DNA of 64,000 bases from Betaproteobacteria bacterium (GTDB lineage Bacteria; Pseudomonadota; Gammaproteobacteria; Burkholderiales; Casimicrobiaceae), in the NCBI GenBank assembly GCA_013298695.1, contig JAAFIS010000003.1:186001-250000 (forward strand), in the 5' to 3' direction. Below are positions 56,226 through 64,000 of the stretch, piece after piece. The stretch's first letter is position 1. Every line of letters starts with the position of its first letter. The notes below the pieces were generated by a model. That model saw only the letters and a program-made list of their open reading frames with translations, was not told where the DNA came from and made no database searches. The position numbers and the translations under genes are program-made.

Positions 56226-59056
56226 GCGTTCGCGAAACTCTCGATCGGTGGACACGAACACATAATATTGCGATCACCGTACACATCATCCACGCGACCG
56301 ACGGGCGGCCAGTATTTATTCGCGCGCACGCTCGCATTCGGATACGCGGCTTGCTCGCGTGAGTAGGCGCGATTCCACGTTTCTGAGAGCAGCACTTCTG
56401 CGGTGTGCGGGGAATTCACGAGCGGATTGTCATCCTTCGGATAAACGCCCATTTCAACCGCGCGAATTTCCTCGCGAATCGCGATCAGCGCATCGATGAA
56501 GCGATCCAATTCGTATTTTGCTTCCGATTCTGTGGGCTCGATCATGAGCGTTCCCGCAACCGGGAAGCTCACCGTTGGCGCGTGGAAGCCGTAATCCATC
56601 AAACGCTTTGCGACATCCATATTCGAGATGCCACAAATTTCTTTGATCGGACGAATGTCGATGATGCATTCATGCGCGACGAAACCGCCGTGTCCCGTGT
56701 ACAGAATCGGATAGTGCGGCGCGAGCTTCTTCGCGACGTAGTTCGCATTCAAAATCGCCACTGCGGTCGCATCGCGTAAACCGTCCGCACCCATCATGCG
56801 GATGTAGGCATAAGGAATCGGCAGGATGCTCGCGCTGCCATGCGGCGCAGCGCTTACCGCACCGACGATGCCGCGACCAGGAAGAAACGGCGCGAGCTGC
56901 GATTTCACACCAATGGGCCCCACACCAGGTCCGCCGCCGCCGTGTGGAATGCAAAATGTTTTGTGCAAATTCATGTGCGACACATCCGCACCGATTTCCG
57001 CGGGATACGTCACACCGACTTGCGCATTCAAATTCGCGCCGTCCATGTACACCTGCCCGCCGTGCTGGTGCACGATCGCGCAAATGTCTTTTACCGCCTC
57101 TTCGAACACACCGTGTGTTGAAGGGTAAGTAATCATTAGCGCAGCGAGGCGTGAAGAATATTTTTCAGCCGCGGCTTTGAGATCAGCGACGTCTACGTTG
57201 CCCTGATCGTCACATTTCGTGACGACGACTTCCATGCCGCACATTTGCGCGGAGGCTGGGTTCGTGCCGTGTGCGGACGAAGGAATCAAACACACATCGC
57301 GTTGCTTATCACCGCGTGACAAGTGATAGCCGCGAATGGCGAGCAAGCCCGCGTATTCGCCTTGAGCGCCGCTGTTCGGTTGCAGCGTTACTGCATCGAA
57401 GCCTGTGACTTTGCAAAGCATATCCTCGAGGTTCGCAATCATTTCGGCATAGCCCTTGGCTTGCTCGGCCGGTGCGAAGGGATGCATGTTGCCAAATTCT
57501 GGCCACGTGACGGGAATCATCTCGGTCGTTGCGTTCAACTTCATCGTGCACGAGCCGAGCGGAATCATGGTGCGATCCAGCGCCAAATCTTTGTCGGAAA
57601 GGCGACGGATATAGCGCAACATTTCGGTTTCGGAATGATGCGTATTGAACACGGGGTGGGTGAGGATTGCGCTGGTGCGGCGTAGATTGGTTGGGATGCC
57701 CATTCCCTCACCCGCCCTGTCGGGCACCCTCTCCCCGAGGGAGAGGGTTTTATTCAGTGCTTTTGCAACACAAGCAAGCAGCGCATCAACATCACCCACC
57801 GTGTGCGATTCATCAAACGTCGCACCGACGGCGCTCCAATCTGCGTAGTGCCGCACATTCATACGCATTGCGCGCGCGGCATCAACGATCTTCGCTGCTG
57901 CGTCGTGCTTAAACGTCACGGTGTCAAAGAATTGCGAAGCGGCAATCTCAACGCCCATCGACTTCAATCCCGCCGCAAACCGCGTGGCACGCGCATGCAC
58001 GCGCTCCGCAATCGCGCGCAAGCCTTTCGGCCCGTGATACACCGCGTACATCGACGCCATCACGGCGAGGAGTACCTGCGCCGTACAAATGTTCGACGTC
58101 GCTTTCTCACGGCGAATATGTTGCTCGCGCGTTTGTAGCGTGAGGCGATACGCAGGCTTGCCGCTTGAATCAATCGTCACGCCGACCAAGCGGCCTGGCA
58201 GATTGCGTTTGTACGCATCCCGCGTCGCCATGAACGCAGCGTGTGGGCCGCCGTAACCCATCGGCACACCGAAGCGCTGCGATGAGCCCACGACAATATC
58301 CGCGCCCCATTCGCCCGGTGCCTTGAGCATCACGAGTGCGAGTGGGTCAGCGGCACAAATGAAGAGCGCTCCTTTCTCATGCGCAGCCTCCGCATAAGCG
58401 GCCATATCGTGGATCTGCCCCGATGTCGATGGATACTGCGCGAGCACAGCGAAATAATCGCCTTCGTCCATAAGCTTCGGCGCGAAACCGACCTTCACAA
58501 CAATCCCCATGGGTTCGGCGCGCGTTTTGATCACGTCGATGGTTTGCGGATGGCAATCGCTCGCGACGATCAACACATTGCTTTGCGATTTCGCTTGACG
58601 CTGCGCAAGCGTCATTGCTTCTGCGGCAGCGGTGCCTTCATCAAGCAACGAAGAGTTTGCGATGTCCATGCCGGTCAAATCGCAAATCATCGTTTGATAA
58701 TTGATGAGCGCTTCAAGACGACCTTGCGCAATCTCGGGTTGATAGGGCGTGTACGCGGTGTACCAAGCGGGATTCTCAAGAATGTTGCGCAGGATCACAC
58801 CGGGCGTGACCGTGCCGACATAGCCTTGCCCGATGAAGCTCTTGAACACTTCGTTTTTGTTCGCAATGGCTCGCAATTCTGCAAGCGCTTCCACCTCGTT
58901 TTGAGCGGGCGGCAACGATAGCCTCGTCGAGGCAAGAATCGTTTTTGGGACGACTTTCGCGATCAAGTCTTCAGTGGAATTCGCGCCCACCACTGCGAGC
59001 ATTTCCATTTGCTCTTCACGGTTGGGACCAATGTGGCGTTCGATGAAATCAGACAT
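56222..59056 (-). CDS. gcvP: Glycine dehydrogenase (decarboxylating), P-protein
   Basis: PLP enzyme of the glycine cleavage system that decarboxylates glycine and loads the methylamine on lipoyl-GcvH. At 944 aa it is a full single-chain P-protein. The PLP lysine is K699 in [16 protein letters not shown]. Start and end motifs ([19 protein letters not shown]) are intact. The linker between the two halves, residues ~436-450, carries an insertion [15 protein letters not shown] encoded by a REP-like sequence (57705-57747) in frame. The gene is last of the gcvT-gcvH-GNAT-gcvP set, 79 bp after the GNAT gene. Confidence 0.96.
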   Translation of the reverse strand: MSDFIERHIGPNREEQMEMLAVVGANSTEDLIAKVVPKTILASTRLSLPPAQNEVEALAELRAIANKNEVFKSFIGQGYVGTVTPGVILRNILENPAWYTAYTPYQPEIAQGRLEALINYQTMICDLTGMDIANSSLLDEGTAAAEAMTLAQRQAKSQSNVLIVASDCHPQTIDVIKTRAEPMGIVVKVGFAPKLMDEGDYFAVLAQYPSTSGQIHDMAAYAEAAHEKGALFICAADPLALVMLKAPGEWGADIVVGSSQRFGVPMGYGGPHAAFMATRDAYKRNLPGRLVGVTIDSSGKPAYRLTLQTREQHIRREKATSNICTAQVLLAVMASMYAVYHGPKGLRAIAERVHARATRFAAGLKSMGVEIAASQFFDTVTFKHDAAAKIVDAARAMRMNVRHYADWSAVGATFDESHTVGDVDALLACVAKALNKTLSLGERVPDRAGEGMGIPTNLRRTSAILTHPVFNTHHSETEMLRYIRRLSDKDLALDRTMIPLGSCTMKLNATTEMIPVTWPEFGNMHPFAPAEQAKGYAEMIANLEDMLCKVTGFDAVTLQPNSGAQGEYAGLLAIRGYHLSRGDKQRDVCLIPSSAHGTNPASAQMCGMEVVVTKCDDQGNVDVADLKAAAEKYSSRLAALMITYPSTHGVFEEAVKDICAIVHQHGGQVYMDGANLNAQVGVTYPAEIGADVSHMNLHKTFCIPHGGGGPGVGPIGVKSQLAPFLPGRGIVGAVSAAPHGSASILPIPYAYIRMMGADGLRDATAVAILNANYVAKKLAPHYPILYTGHGGFVAHECIIDIRPIKEICGISNMDVAKRLMDYGFHAPTVSFPVAGTLMIEPTESEAKYELDRFIDALIAIREEIRAVEMGVYPKDDNPLVNSPHTAEVLLSETWNRAYSREQAAYPNASVRANKYWPPVGRVDDVYGDRNIMCSCPPIESFANA
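57705..57747. repeat. REP-like hairpin repeat inserted in frame in gcvP
   Basis: CCCTCACCCG, the hairpin GCCCTGTCGGGC, then CCCTCTCC-CCGA-GGGAGAGGG. This is the common proteobacterial dispersed repeat that yields peptides like LSLGERV-GEG when translated. It replaces a variable linker of the P-protein, so the enzyme can stay functional. Confidence 0.8.
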
Positions 59057-59135
59057 GTTTGCTACCTAAATGCTTCTTTGAGTGATCCGTTCGTGGTGAG
59101 CCTGTCGAACCATGAACGCGTGTGAGTAAGTCGTA

Positions 59136-59579
59136 CTAAATGGGTTTTCGGTAAACAATGAATCCGCTGCGATCTGCGATTTGGTTGTAGAGCACTTGAG
59201 CAACGGCATTGGTCTCGTGCGTTTGCCAATAGACCCGTTTCGAACCAGCGCTTTTTGCTTCGGCATAAACCGCTTCGATAAGCGCTCGACCGACGCCTTT
59301 GCCGCGCGCAGCCTCGGACGTAAACAAATCCTGCAGATAACAGGTGCGCTCCTTCGCCCAACACGTGCGATGAAACAGGTAGTGCGTGATGCCAAGGAGC
59401 GTGTTCCCTTCAAACGCACCGAGTGCGTGCATCGGCTCGCTTGCGTCATGAAAGCGCTCCCACGTGATCGCGGTGACGTCATCCGGAATATCCGTTTTGT
59501 AGAACACTTGATAGCCTTTCCACAATTGCAGCCACGCGTCGTGATCAGTGGGGGCGAGAAAGCGGGTAGTGATTTGCAT
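59136..59579 (-). CDS. GNAT-family N-acetyltransferase
   Basis: Acetyl-CoA dependent transferase of 147 aa. The CoA-binding motif A is LFTSEAARGKGVGRALIEAV, with the Arg-Gly-Lys-Gly-Val-Gly pyrophosphate loop, after a beta strand CYLQD; the end VYWQTHETNAVAQVLYNQIA fits motif B. The substrate is unknown. The gene lies between gcvH and gcvP on the same strand, so it is probably transcribed with the glycine cleavage genes. The start at 59579 (MQITTRFL) is chosen because the upstream open frame crosses a REPIN. Confidence 0.88.
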   Translation of the reverse strand: MQITTRFLAPTDHDAWLQLWKGYQVFYKTDIPDDVTAITWERFHDASEPMHALGAFEGNTLLGITHYLFHRTCWAKERTCYLQDLFTSEAARGKGVGRALIEAVYAEAKSAGSKRVYWQTHETNAVAQVLYNQIADRSGFIVYRKPI

Positions 59580-59586
59580 GGTTTTC

Positions 59587-59655
59587 TGTAGGAGCGGCTT
59601 GCCGCGACCAATGATTGCGAAATGCCTGCGCTTGTCGCGGCAAGCCGCTGCCACA
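59587..59655. repeat. REP doublet (REPIN), family 3
   Basis: TGTAGGAGCGGCTTGCCGCGA at 59587 is mirrored by TCGCGGCAAGCCGCTGCCACA ending at 59655. The unit closely resembles well-known Pseudomonas REPs with a GTAGGAGC head. It separates gcvH from the GNAT gene inside the operon and could affect relative expression or mRNA stability. Confidence 0.88.
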
Positions 59656-59666
59656 AACCGTCGGGT

Positions 59667-60032
59667 TTAACCGATTAACTTTTTGTAGGCCGCATCATCC
59701 ATCAACGCATCAAACTGCGCTTTGTTCGACAGCTTGATTTTGAAGAACCACCCAGCTTTCTCGGGATCGCTGTTGACGAGCGATGGATCATCAACAATCG
59801 CTTGATTGATTTCAACGACTTCGCCGTCGACGGGTGCTTTGGCCTCCGCCGCTGCCTTTACGGATTCGATGATCGCCGCGTCATCGCCTTGCTTTAACGC
59901 GCGACCGATTTTGGGTTGTTCAACGTAGACGAGATCGCCCAATTTGTCTTGCGCGAAGTGGGTGATGCCGACGGTGCCAATGTCGCCGTCAAGCGTGATG
60001 TATTCGTGGTCTTCGGTGTAGCGAGTGGTCAT
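59667..60032 (-). CDS. gcvH: Glycine cleavage system H protein
   Basis: Lipoyl-carrying shuttle of the glycine cleavage complex, 121 aa. The lipoylated lysine is K59 in IIESVKAAAEAKAPVDGEV. TEDHEYITLDGD, GITHFAQDKLGDLVYVE and GWFFKIKLSN complete the family pattern. AGGAG 7 nt before the ATG at 60032 sets the start; a longer frame to 60077 overlaps gcvT. It begins 16 bp after gcvT. Confidence 0.97.
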   Translation of the reverse strand: MTTRYTEDHEYITLDGDIGTVGITHFAQDKLGDLVYVEQPKIGRALKQGDDAAIIESVKAAAEAKAPVDGEVVEINQAIVDDPSLVNSDPEKAGWFFKIKLSNKAQFDALMDDAAYKKLIG

Positions 60033-60048
60033 AGCAATCTCCTGAAAT

Positions 60049-61182
60049 TCAAGCGCGTTTGTATCCGTGCGGTGCAAAGGGCATATCCACCACCGTGACC
60101 GGCGTGGGGGTGCCGCGAAGCATCGCGTTAATTTTTGTTCCTGCGGCGGCGTACGCAGCTTCCACGTAGCCCATGATGACCGGCGCGTTCACGGTGGGGC
60201 CAAATCCGCCGCTGGTAACGATGCCGATCTTTACGCCATCACTCGATTGCAATTCGACACCTTCACGAATCGGCGCGCGACCTTCGGGCTTGAGGCCGAC
60301 GCGTTTGCGTTTTACTTTCGATGGGTCGTCGAGCTGCGCGAGGATGACGTCTGCGCCCAGGAATCCGCCTGCGCGCGCGCCGCCCGTACGGCGGACTTTT
60401 TGCATCGCCCAGGTGAGCGCGGCTTCGACCGGCGTGGTGCTCGTGTCAAGGTCGTGACCATACAGACAAAGACCGGCTTCAAGGCGCAGCGAATCGCGTG
60501 CGCCCAAACCAATCGGTTGAACATTCGGTGCGGCGAGTAACGCCTTCGCGAGCGCTTCACATTGCGCGTTAGGTACGCTGATTTCAAAACCGTCTTCGCC
60601 GGTGTAGCCAGAGCGCGTGACGAGGCAATCGATGCCCGCGAGTGTCATCCGACCGCCTGCCATGAAGATTTGCGGGATCGCAGAATCGTGAGCGATGGAT
60701 TCAAGCGCCGTTTCTGCGCCTGGGCCTTGCAACGCAAGCAGCGCCAAATCGTCGCGCACTTTGACTTCACAGCGCGACCCGATTTTCGATTTCAGATGCG
60801 CAATGTCGTGCGCTTTGCATGCGGCGTTTACAACGAGATGCAAATACGAACCGGTGTTGAACGCCATCAAATCGTCAAAGATGCCGCCTTGTTCGTTGGT
60901 GAACAGTGCGTAGCGTTGCTTGCCGACGGGCAAACCGACGATGTCAACCGGCACCAGAGACTCTAGTGCGCTCGCGGCTTCAATGCCATGCAGCTCAACT
61001 TGCCCCATATGCGAGACATCGAACAGCCCCGCGTGCGCACGCGTATGAAGATGCTCTTTCATTACGCCGAGCGGATATTGCACCGGCATTTCATAGCCCG
61101 CGAACGGCACCATGCGCGCGCCGAGGCTCACATGCAAATCAAACAAAGGGGTACGAGATAGGTTCTCAGCAGACTCTGACAT
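60049..61182 (-). CDS. gcvT: Aminomethyltransferase, T-protein
   Basis: Transfers the one-carbon unit from aminomethyl-lipoyl GcvH to tetrahydrofolate, releasing ammonia. The 377-aa protein carries FAGYEMPVQYP, AGLFDVSHMGQVEL, VTRSGYTGEDGFEISV and GLGARDSLRLEAGLCLYGHD with the catalytic Asp region of the family. The start is at 61182, with GGAG 7 nt upstream; the more distal start at 61221 lies in the riboswitch leader. First gene of the operon, behind a glycine riboswitch. Confidence 0.97.
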   Translation of the reverse strand: MSESAENLSRTPLFDLHVSLGARMVPFAGYEMPVQYPLGVMKEHLHTRAHAGLFDVSHMGQVELHGIEAASALESLVPVDIVGLPVGKQRYALFTNEQGGIFDDLMAFNTGSYLHLVVNAACKAHDIAHLKSKIGSRCEVKVRDDLALLALQGPGAETALESIAHDSAIPQIFMAGGRMTLAGIDCLVTRSGYTGEDGFEISVPNAQCEALAKALLAAPNVQPIGLGARDSLRLEAGLCLYGHDLDTSTTPVEAALTWAMQKVRRTGGARAGGFLGADVILAQLDDPSKVKRKRVGLKPEGRAPIREGVELQSSDGVKIGIVTSGGFGPTVNAPVIMGYVEAAYAAAGTKINAMLRGTPTPVTVVDMPFAPHGYKRA

Positions 61183-61350
61183 CGGGACGCTCCGGCCGCT
61201 TTCGGCGCAATGGAATAACACGTCCCGGATCTGTCCTTTGTACCTGAGAGATTCACCGACCGCATCGCGCGTTCCGGTTTGCCCCTTCGGCGGAAGCTCT
61301 CACGATTCGTCTTCGAAGAAAACGTTCGCTGCCTCGCTCTCCAGATGGTT
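61183..61350 (-). promoter_or_regulatory. Glycine riboswitch with start-site hairpin, controlling gcvT
   Basis: Minus strand carries, in order, CTGGAGAGCG (GGAGAG at 61342-61337), CGCCGAAGGGGCAAAC (from 61292) and CTCTCAGGTACAAAGGACAG (61250-61231), the three conserved blocks of a glycine aptamer in the right order and spacing. Only one full aptamer is visible. Just after it, CGGGACG (61227-61221) can pair with CGTCCCG (61189-61183), the seven bases between the GGAG ribosome site and the gcvT start. Pairing would hinder initiation, so control at translation is likely. Confidence 0.93.
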
Positions 61351-61360
61351 GTAGCGGGTC

Positions 61361-61366
61361 AGTATA
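61361..61366 (-). promoter_or_regulatory. Candidate -10 box for the gcv operon
   Basis: TATACT on the minus strand, about 10 nt before the first aptamer block GGAGAG helix, where transcription of a riboswitch leader should begin. No good -35 hexamer is seen at 16-18 bp, so activator dependence is possible. The remaining sequence 61370-61602 holds no gene that I can support. Confidence 0.35.
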
Positions 61367-61602
61367 GGGACCTGAGCGATCTTCCGGGGATTACGCCTAC
61401 GGTAGCGCGATAAACAACCCGCGCTTCTCCTGACACGCCTTAAATGTTAACTCAGTAAGTTCGCGAGCGCGATTTCAAAGTTCGCGAGTAAGTTGCGGGT
61501 AAGCGAGTCTGACGGATCCGGCTCGGGGTGGGTCGCGGCGACGTGTACTTTTGTCCACGAGCTGCGACCCAACGCACCAACGCGCTGCCGAGACCGCGTC
61601 GT

Positions 61603-62688
61603 CTAGCCGTCTGCTTTCCAGTTGCCGAGGAAGTTCGACATCGCGACTTCCGCCGTTTTGTGCCACTCGTTGATCTCGGAGCGATACTTTTTCCACGGGC
61701 CGTATAGCTTCTTAAACGCAGGATTGGCCGCCGACTCAGCATCGTAGATTGACAGTGCCGCGCGGTAAGCCGCAATCATCAAACTGTTTGGGAACAACTG
61801 TAGCCGCGTGCCCGAACCAATCATTTGCTTAAACGCGGCGGGATTGCGCGAGTCGTACGCTGCCATCATCCACTGATTTACCGATTCGCTGGCAACCCGC
61901 ACCGCTTCCTTATACGCCGGGGGGAGCGCGTCGTAAGCAGCTTTATTGACGTATAAGCTAAGCGCCGCCGATGGCTCCCACCATGCGGGATAGAAGTAAT
62001 AACGTGCGACTGCTGGGAGCCCAAGCTTTGCGTCGTCGTACGGGCCGACCCATTCCCCGGCGTCGATCCGCTTGTCTTTGATCGCCCCGACGATTTCGCC
62101 GCCTGGCAAACTCACGGGGTCAGCACCGAGTCGTTTCCAGATTTCAGCGCCGAATCCCGGAATGCGAATCTTCAAACCCTTTACGTCTTCGAGCGAACGA
62201 ATTTCTTTGTTGTACCAGCCGCCCATTTGCGCGCCGGTGTTGCCCATCGGAAAATTCACGATGTTGTATTGCGCGAAAAGTTCGCGAAGCAGCTCCATGC
62301 CGCCGCCTTGATACACCCATGCGTTGTGTTGGCGCTGGTTCATTCCGAATGGCAGCGTCGTGTCAAACGCAAGCGCTTTGTTCACATTGGGGAAGTAATA
62401 ACCTGCGCTGTGCGCCGCTTGCACTGTGCCTTTTTGCACCGCGTCAAAATTGCCGAGCGCAGGGACGATTTCGCCGGGCGCGGCGACCGTGATCTTGAAT
62501 TTTCCGTCAGTCACCCGCTCGACAATCTTCGCGAATTCCTCAGCGCCACCAAAAATCGTGTCAAGCGCTTTTGGGAAGCTTGATGCTAAGCGCCAACTCA
62601 CGGCTGGCAAATTTTGTGCACTTGCGCTAATTGCCGCAGTTGCTGCGAGAACGCCAGTACTTCCCGCTAAAAAAGAACGCCTTTCCAT
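61603..62688 (-). CDS. TRAP-type transporter solute-binding protein (DctP family), Tat signal
   Basis: Periplasmic binding protein of 361 aa. The N-terminus MERRSFLAGSTGVLAATAAI is a twin-arginine signal. Family stretches are SWRLASSFPKALDTIFGGAE, GNTGAQMGGWYNKEI, GLKIRIPGFGAEIWKRLGAD and WEPSAALSLYVNK; the AQMGGWY/IRIPG pattern resembles TakP-like proteins that bind 2-oxo acids. The two membrane subunits (DctQ, DctM) are not adjacent, so it is an orphan here. AGGAGG 5 nt before the ATG is a very strong ribosome site. Confidence 0.92.
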   Translation of the reverse strand: MERRSFLAGSTGVLAATAAISASAQNLPAVSWRLASSFPKALDTIFGGAEEFAKIVERVTDGKFKITVAAPGEIVPALGNFDAVQKGTVQAAHSAGYYFPNVNKALAFDTTLPFGMNQRQHNAWVYQGGGMELLRELFAQYNIVNFPMGNTGAQMGGWYNKEIRSLEDVKGLKIRIPGFGAEIWKRLGADPVSLPGGEIVGAIKDKRIDAGEWVGPYDDAKLGLPAVARYYFYPAWWEPSAALSLYVNKAAYDALPPAYKEAVRVASESVNQWMMAAYDSRNPAAFKQMIGSGTRLQLFPNSLMIAAYRAALSIYDAESAANPAFKKLYGPWKKYRSEINEWHKTAEVAMSNFLGNWKADG

Positions 62689-62889
62689 CTGGACCTCCTA
62701 AAAAATTTATGTCGTATTTTTTTCTTCGAATATGCCTGAATTTACAGCAGTTGAAACGCATTGTTTCAATAGTCGAGCGTTCGTACAATCGCTGGCTATG
62801 CGCTGTCGTTGAATCCGCCACACTCAAGGTTCAGCCTGCTCAGCGCTAAATTTCTTGTTCGCACAACTTCGTTTCAGAAAGCTCTTCTC

Positions 62890-63396
62890 ATGTCCACAGT
62901 GATGTACACCGCCTCGGTTTCCGCGTTTGATCGTCATCTCGCAATGATGCAGGGCTATCTTGGCAAGGGCGCGGCATATGCGGTCGAGAAAAAGCTTGAC
63001 GACACGGTGCTCACGCAAATGCGAATATTCCCCGACATGTTCCCGCTGACGCGACAAGTCATGATTGCTTGCGATTTCGCAAAAGGGTCTTGCGCACGAC
63101 TCGCGGGAGTCGACATTCCCAAGTTTGAAGATACCGAAAAAACGTTTGCGGAGCTGCAAGCGCGGGTTCAGAAAACGCGCGATTTTTTAGCAAGCCTGAA
63201 GCCCGAGCAGTTTGCCGAAAGCGCGACGAAAAAAATCTCGATCACCATCGGCGGTAATCCCGTTGAGTTTGTTGGCGAAGCCTACTTGTTCGCGTTCGTC
63301 ACACCGAATTTTTACTTCCACTCGACGACCGCGTACAACTTGCTACGCCAAGCGGGTGTTCCGGTAGGTAAAGGCGATTTCGTCAGCCGCAATTAG
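62890..63396 (+). CDS. DUF1993 family protein
   Basis: Helical protein of 168 aa matching DUF1993, which resembles the DinB-like four-helix group. Typical stretches are ASVSAFDRHLAMMQGYLGKG, LDDTVLTQMRIFPDMFPLTR, QVMIACDFAKGSCARLAGVD and the end FYFHSTTAYNLLRQAGVPVG. The function is unknown. The start MSTVMYTA at 62890 begins the conserved region; an upstream start at 62809 is rejected. The gap 62689-62889 to the divergent TRAP gene has no repeat element. Confidence 0.85.
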   Translation: MSTVMYTASVSAFDRHLAMMQGYLGKGAAYAVEKKLDDTVLTQMRIFPDMFPLTRQVMIACDFAKGSCARLAGVDIPKFEDTEKTFAELQARVQKTRDFLASLKPEQFAESATKKISITIGGNPVEFVGEAYLFAFVTPNFYFHSTTAYNLLRQAGVPVGKGDFVSRN

Positions 63397-63448
63397 TGCG
63401 CGCACGTTACTGAATTCCGCGTTTGATTACAAAAAATTGGAGAACATC

Positions 63449-63886
63449 ATGAAGCCCATGAAACAAATTAGCGCAATCATTGCGACAGCTTTCGCCGCCG
63501 CTGCGTTTGCGCAGTCACCCGTTGGCTTGTGGAAAACAATCGACGACAAAACCGGCAAAGAGCGCGCGCTGGTGCGCATCACTGAGGCGGGTGGCGTGTT
63601 CACCGCAAAAATCGAAAAGTTGCTCGCGGCGGACGCAAAGCCCGATGCCAAGTGTGATCAATGCACAGACTCGCGCAAAGATCAGCCGGTGGTCGGGATG
63701 ACGATCATGCGTAACGTCAAGAAAAACGACGAGGTGTACGACGGTGGCGATATTCTTGACGCCAATAGCGGCAAGGTCTACAGGGTTCGGTTGGCTCTCG
63801 CAGGCGACAACAAAAAACTTGATGTGAAAGGCTACATCGGTACGCCGCTGTTTGGTCGCACGCAAACGTGGCAGCGAGTTGAGTAA
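63449..63886 (+). CDS. DUF2147 exported protein
   Basis: Small secreted protein of 145 aa with a signal peptide (ISAIIATAFAAAAFAQ) and a beta-barrel-like domain. The pattern SPVGLWKTIDDKTGKERALV, then CDQCTDSRKDQPVVGMTIMR and LDANSGKVYRVRL and ending LDVKGYIGTPLFGRTQTWQR is that of DUF2147, a periplasmic family of unknown role. Two cysteines in CDQC are typical for it. GGAG 6 nt before the ATG at 63449 sets the start, 52 bp after the DUF1993 gene, so co-transcription is possible. Confidence 0.88.
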   Translation: MKPMKQISAIIATAFAAAAFAQSPVGLWKTIDDKTGKERALVRITEAGGVFTAKIEKLLAADAKPDAKCDQCTDSRKDQPVVGMTIMRNVKKNDEVYDGGDILDANSGKVYRVRLALAGDNKKLDVKGYIGTPLFGRTQTWQRVE

Positions 63887-63903
63887 CAGCTTCCGAACCG
63901 TTT

Positions 63904-63987
63904 CGCCCTATCTATTGGGCGAACGAGCGACATTACATAGTTGGCAATTATGCAATAAATTTGCCAGATCGCCCGCTATAAACGGGG
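63904..63987. repeat. 58-bp GGGC/GCCC intergenic element, copy J (best preserved)
   Basis: First palindrome TTCGCCCTATCTATTGGGCGAA is a perfect stem; the second is ATCGCCCGCTATAAACGGGGAT. GCCC positions 63905 and 63971 give a 66-bp period, and the core GGGC 63917 to GCCC 63974 is 58 bp. The interior is AT-rich. It follows the DUF2147 gene at the right edge of the window. Confidence 0.7.
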
Positions 63988-64000
63988 ATGTATCGTGTTT

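Overview
The window looks like a chromosomal segment of a free-living, aerobic betaproteobacterium with a moderately high GC content. I infer this from the gene content and from the layout of the cytochrome c oxidase locus (DUF2244, coxB, coxA, a small assembly protein, ctaG, coxC, an antisense DUF2909 gene, SURF1, cyoE). No rRNA, tRNA, phage, insertion sequence or CRISPR array is visible. The first gene runs off the left edge.

Layout. 1-3021: katG and its likely peroxide-sensing regulator oxyR, divergent. 3064-7758: ppc, then convergent purEK. 7904-9962: a soluble lytic transglycosylase broken by a 127-bp tandem duplication. 10250-15379: an NAD-binding epimerase-like protein, then a tight three-gene run (HSL-family esterase, TSUP exporter, and an unusual DUF5672/SEC-C/TPR/glycosyltransferase-like fusion). 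15422-18841: operon pth-kef-ugpQ on the minus strand. 19029-22699: a DODA-type dioxygenase, an NRDE protein, an IclR regulator and a PTA/PTB enzyme. 22808-31049: the aa3-type oxidase operon with its assembly genes but without ctaA or a classical sco gene. 31173-31337: rubredoxin. 31551-43219: a complete type II secretion operon, gspE-F-G-H-I-J-K-L-M-(C/N)-D, in the order known for the Xanthomonas xps cluster.

43267-50075 holds exported and surface-type proteins next to that machine: a lipoprotein, a probably highly expressed surface protein with its own promoter and terminator, a Cys-rich exported protein, a parvulin, a small exported protein and a cytosolic M14 peptidase. 50284-53365 is a four-gene minus-strand operon (RraA-like, hydrolase, flavin-reductase-like, TPR). 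53526-56225: DUF1415, rdgC and a methyltransferase. 56222-61350: glycine cleavage genes gcvT-gcvH-GNAT-gcvP behind a glycine riboswitch. The right end has a TRAP solute-binding protein, DUF1993 and DUF2147.

The most unusual content is between the genes. Nine loci, plus one partial, carry an AT-rich element bounded by inverted GGGC/GCCC arms held at a constant 57-59 bp; both ends are themselves imperfect palindromes 65-67 bp apart. I know no named family with this geometry and regard it as the best candidate for something undescribed. A second hairpin family (AGGACGWCG-stem-loop-CTA units with compensatory stem changes) occurs at three places. Three different REP doublets (REPINs) and one REP-like insertion inside gcvP complete a very repeat-rich intergenic landscape.
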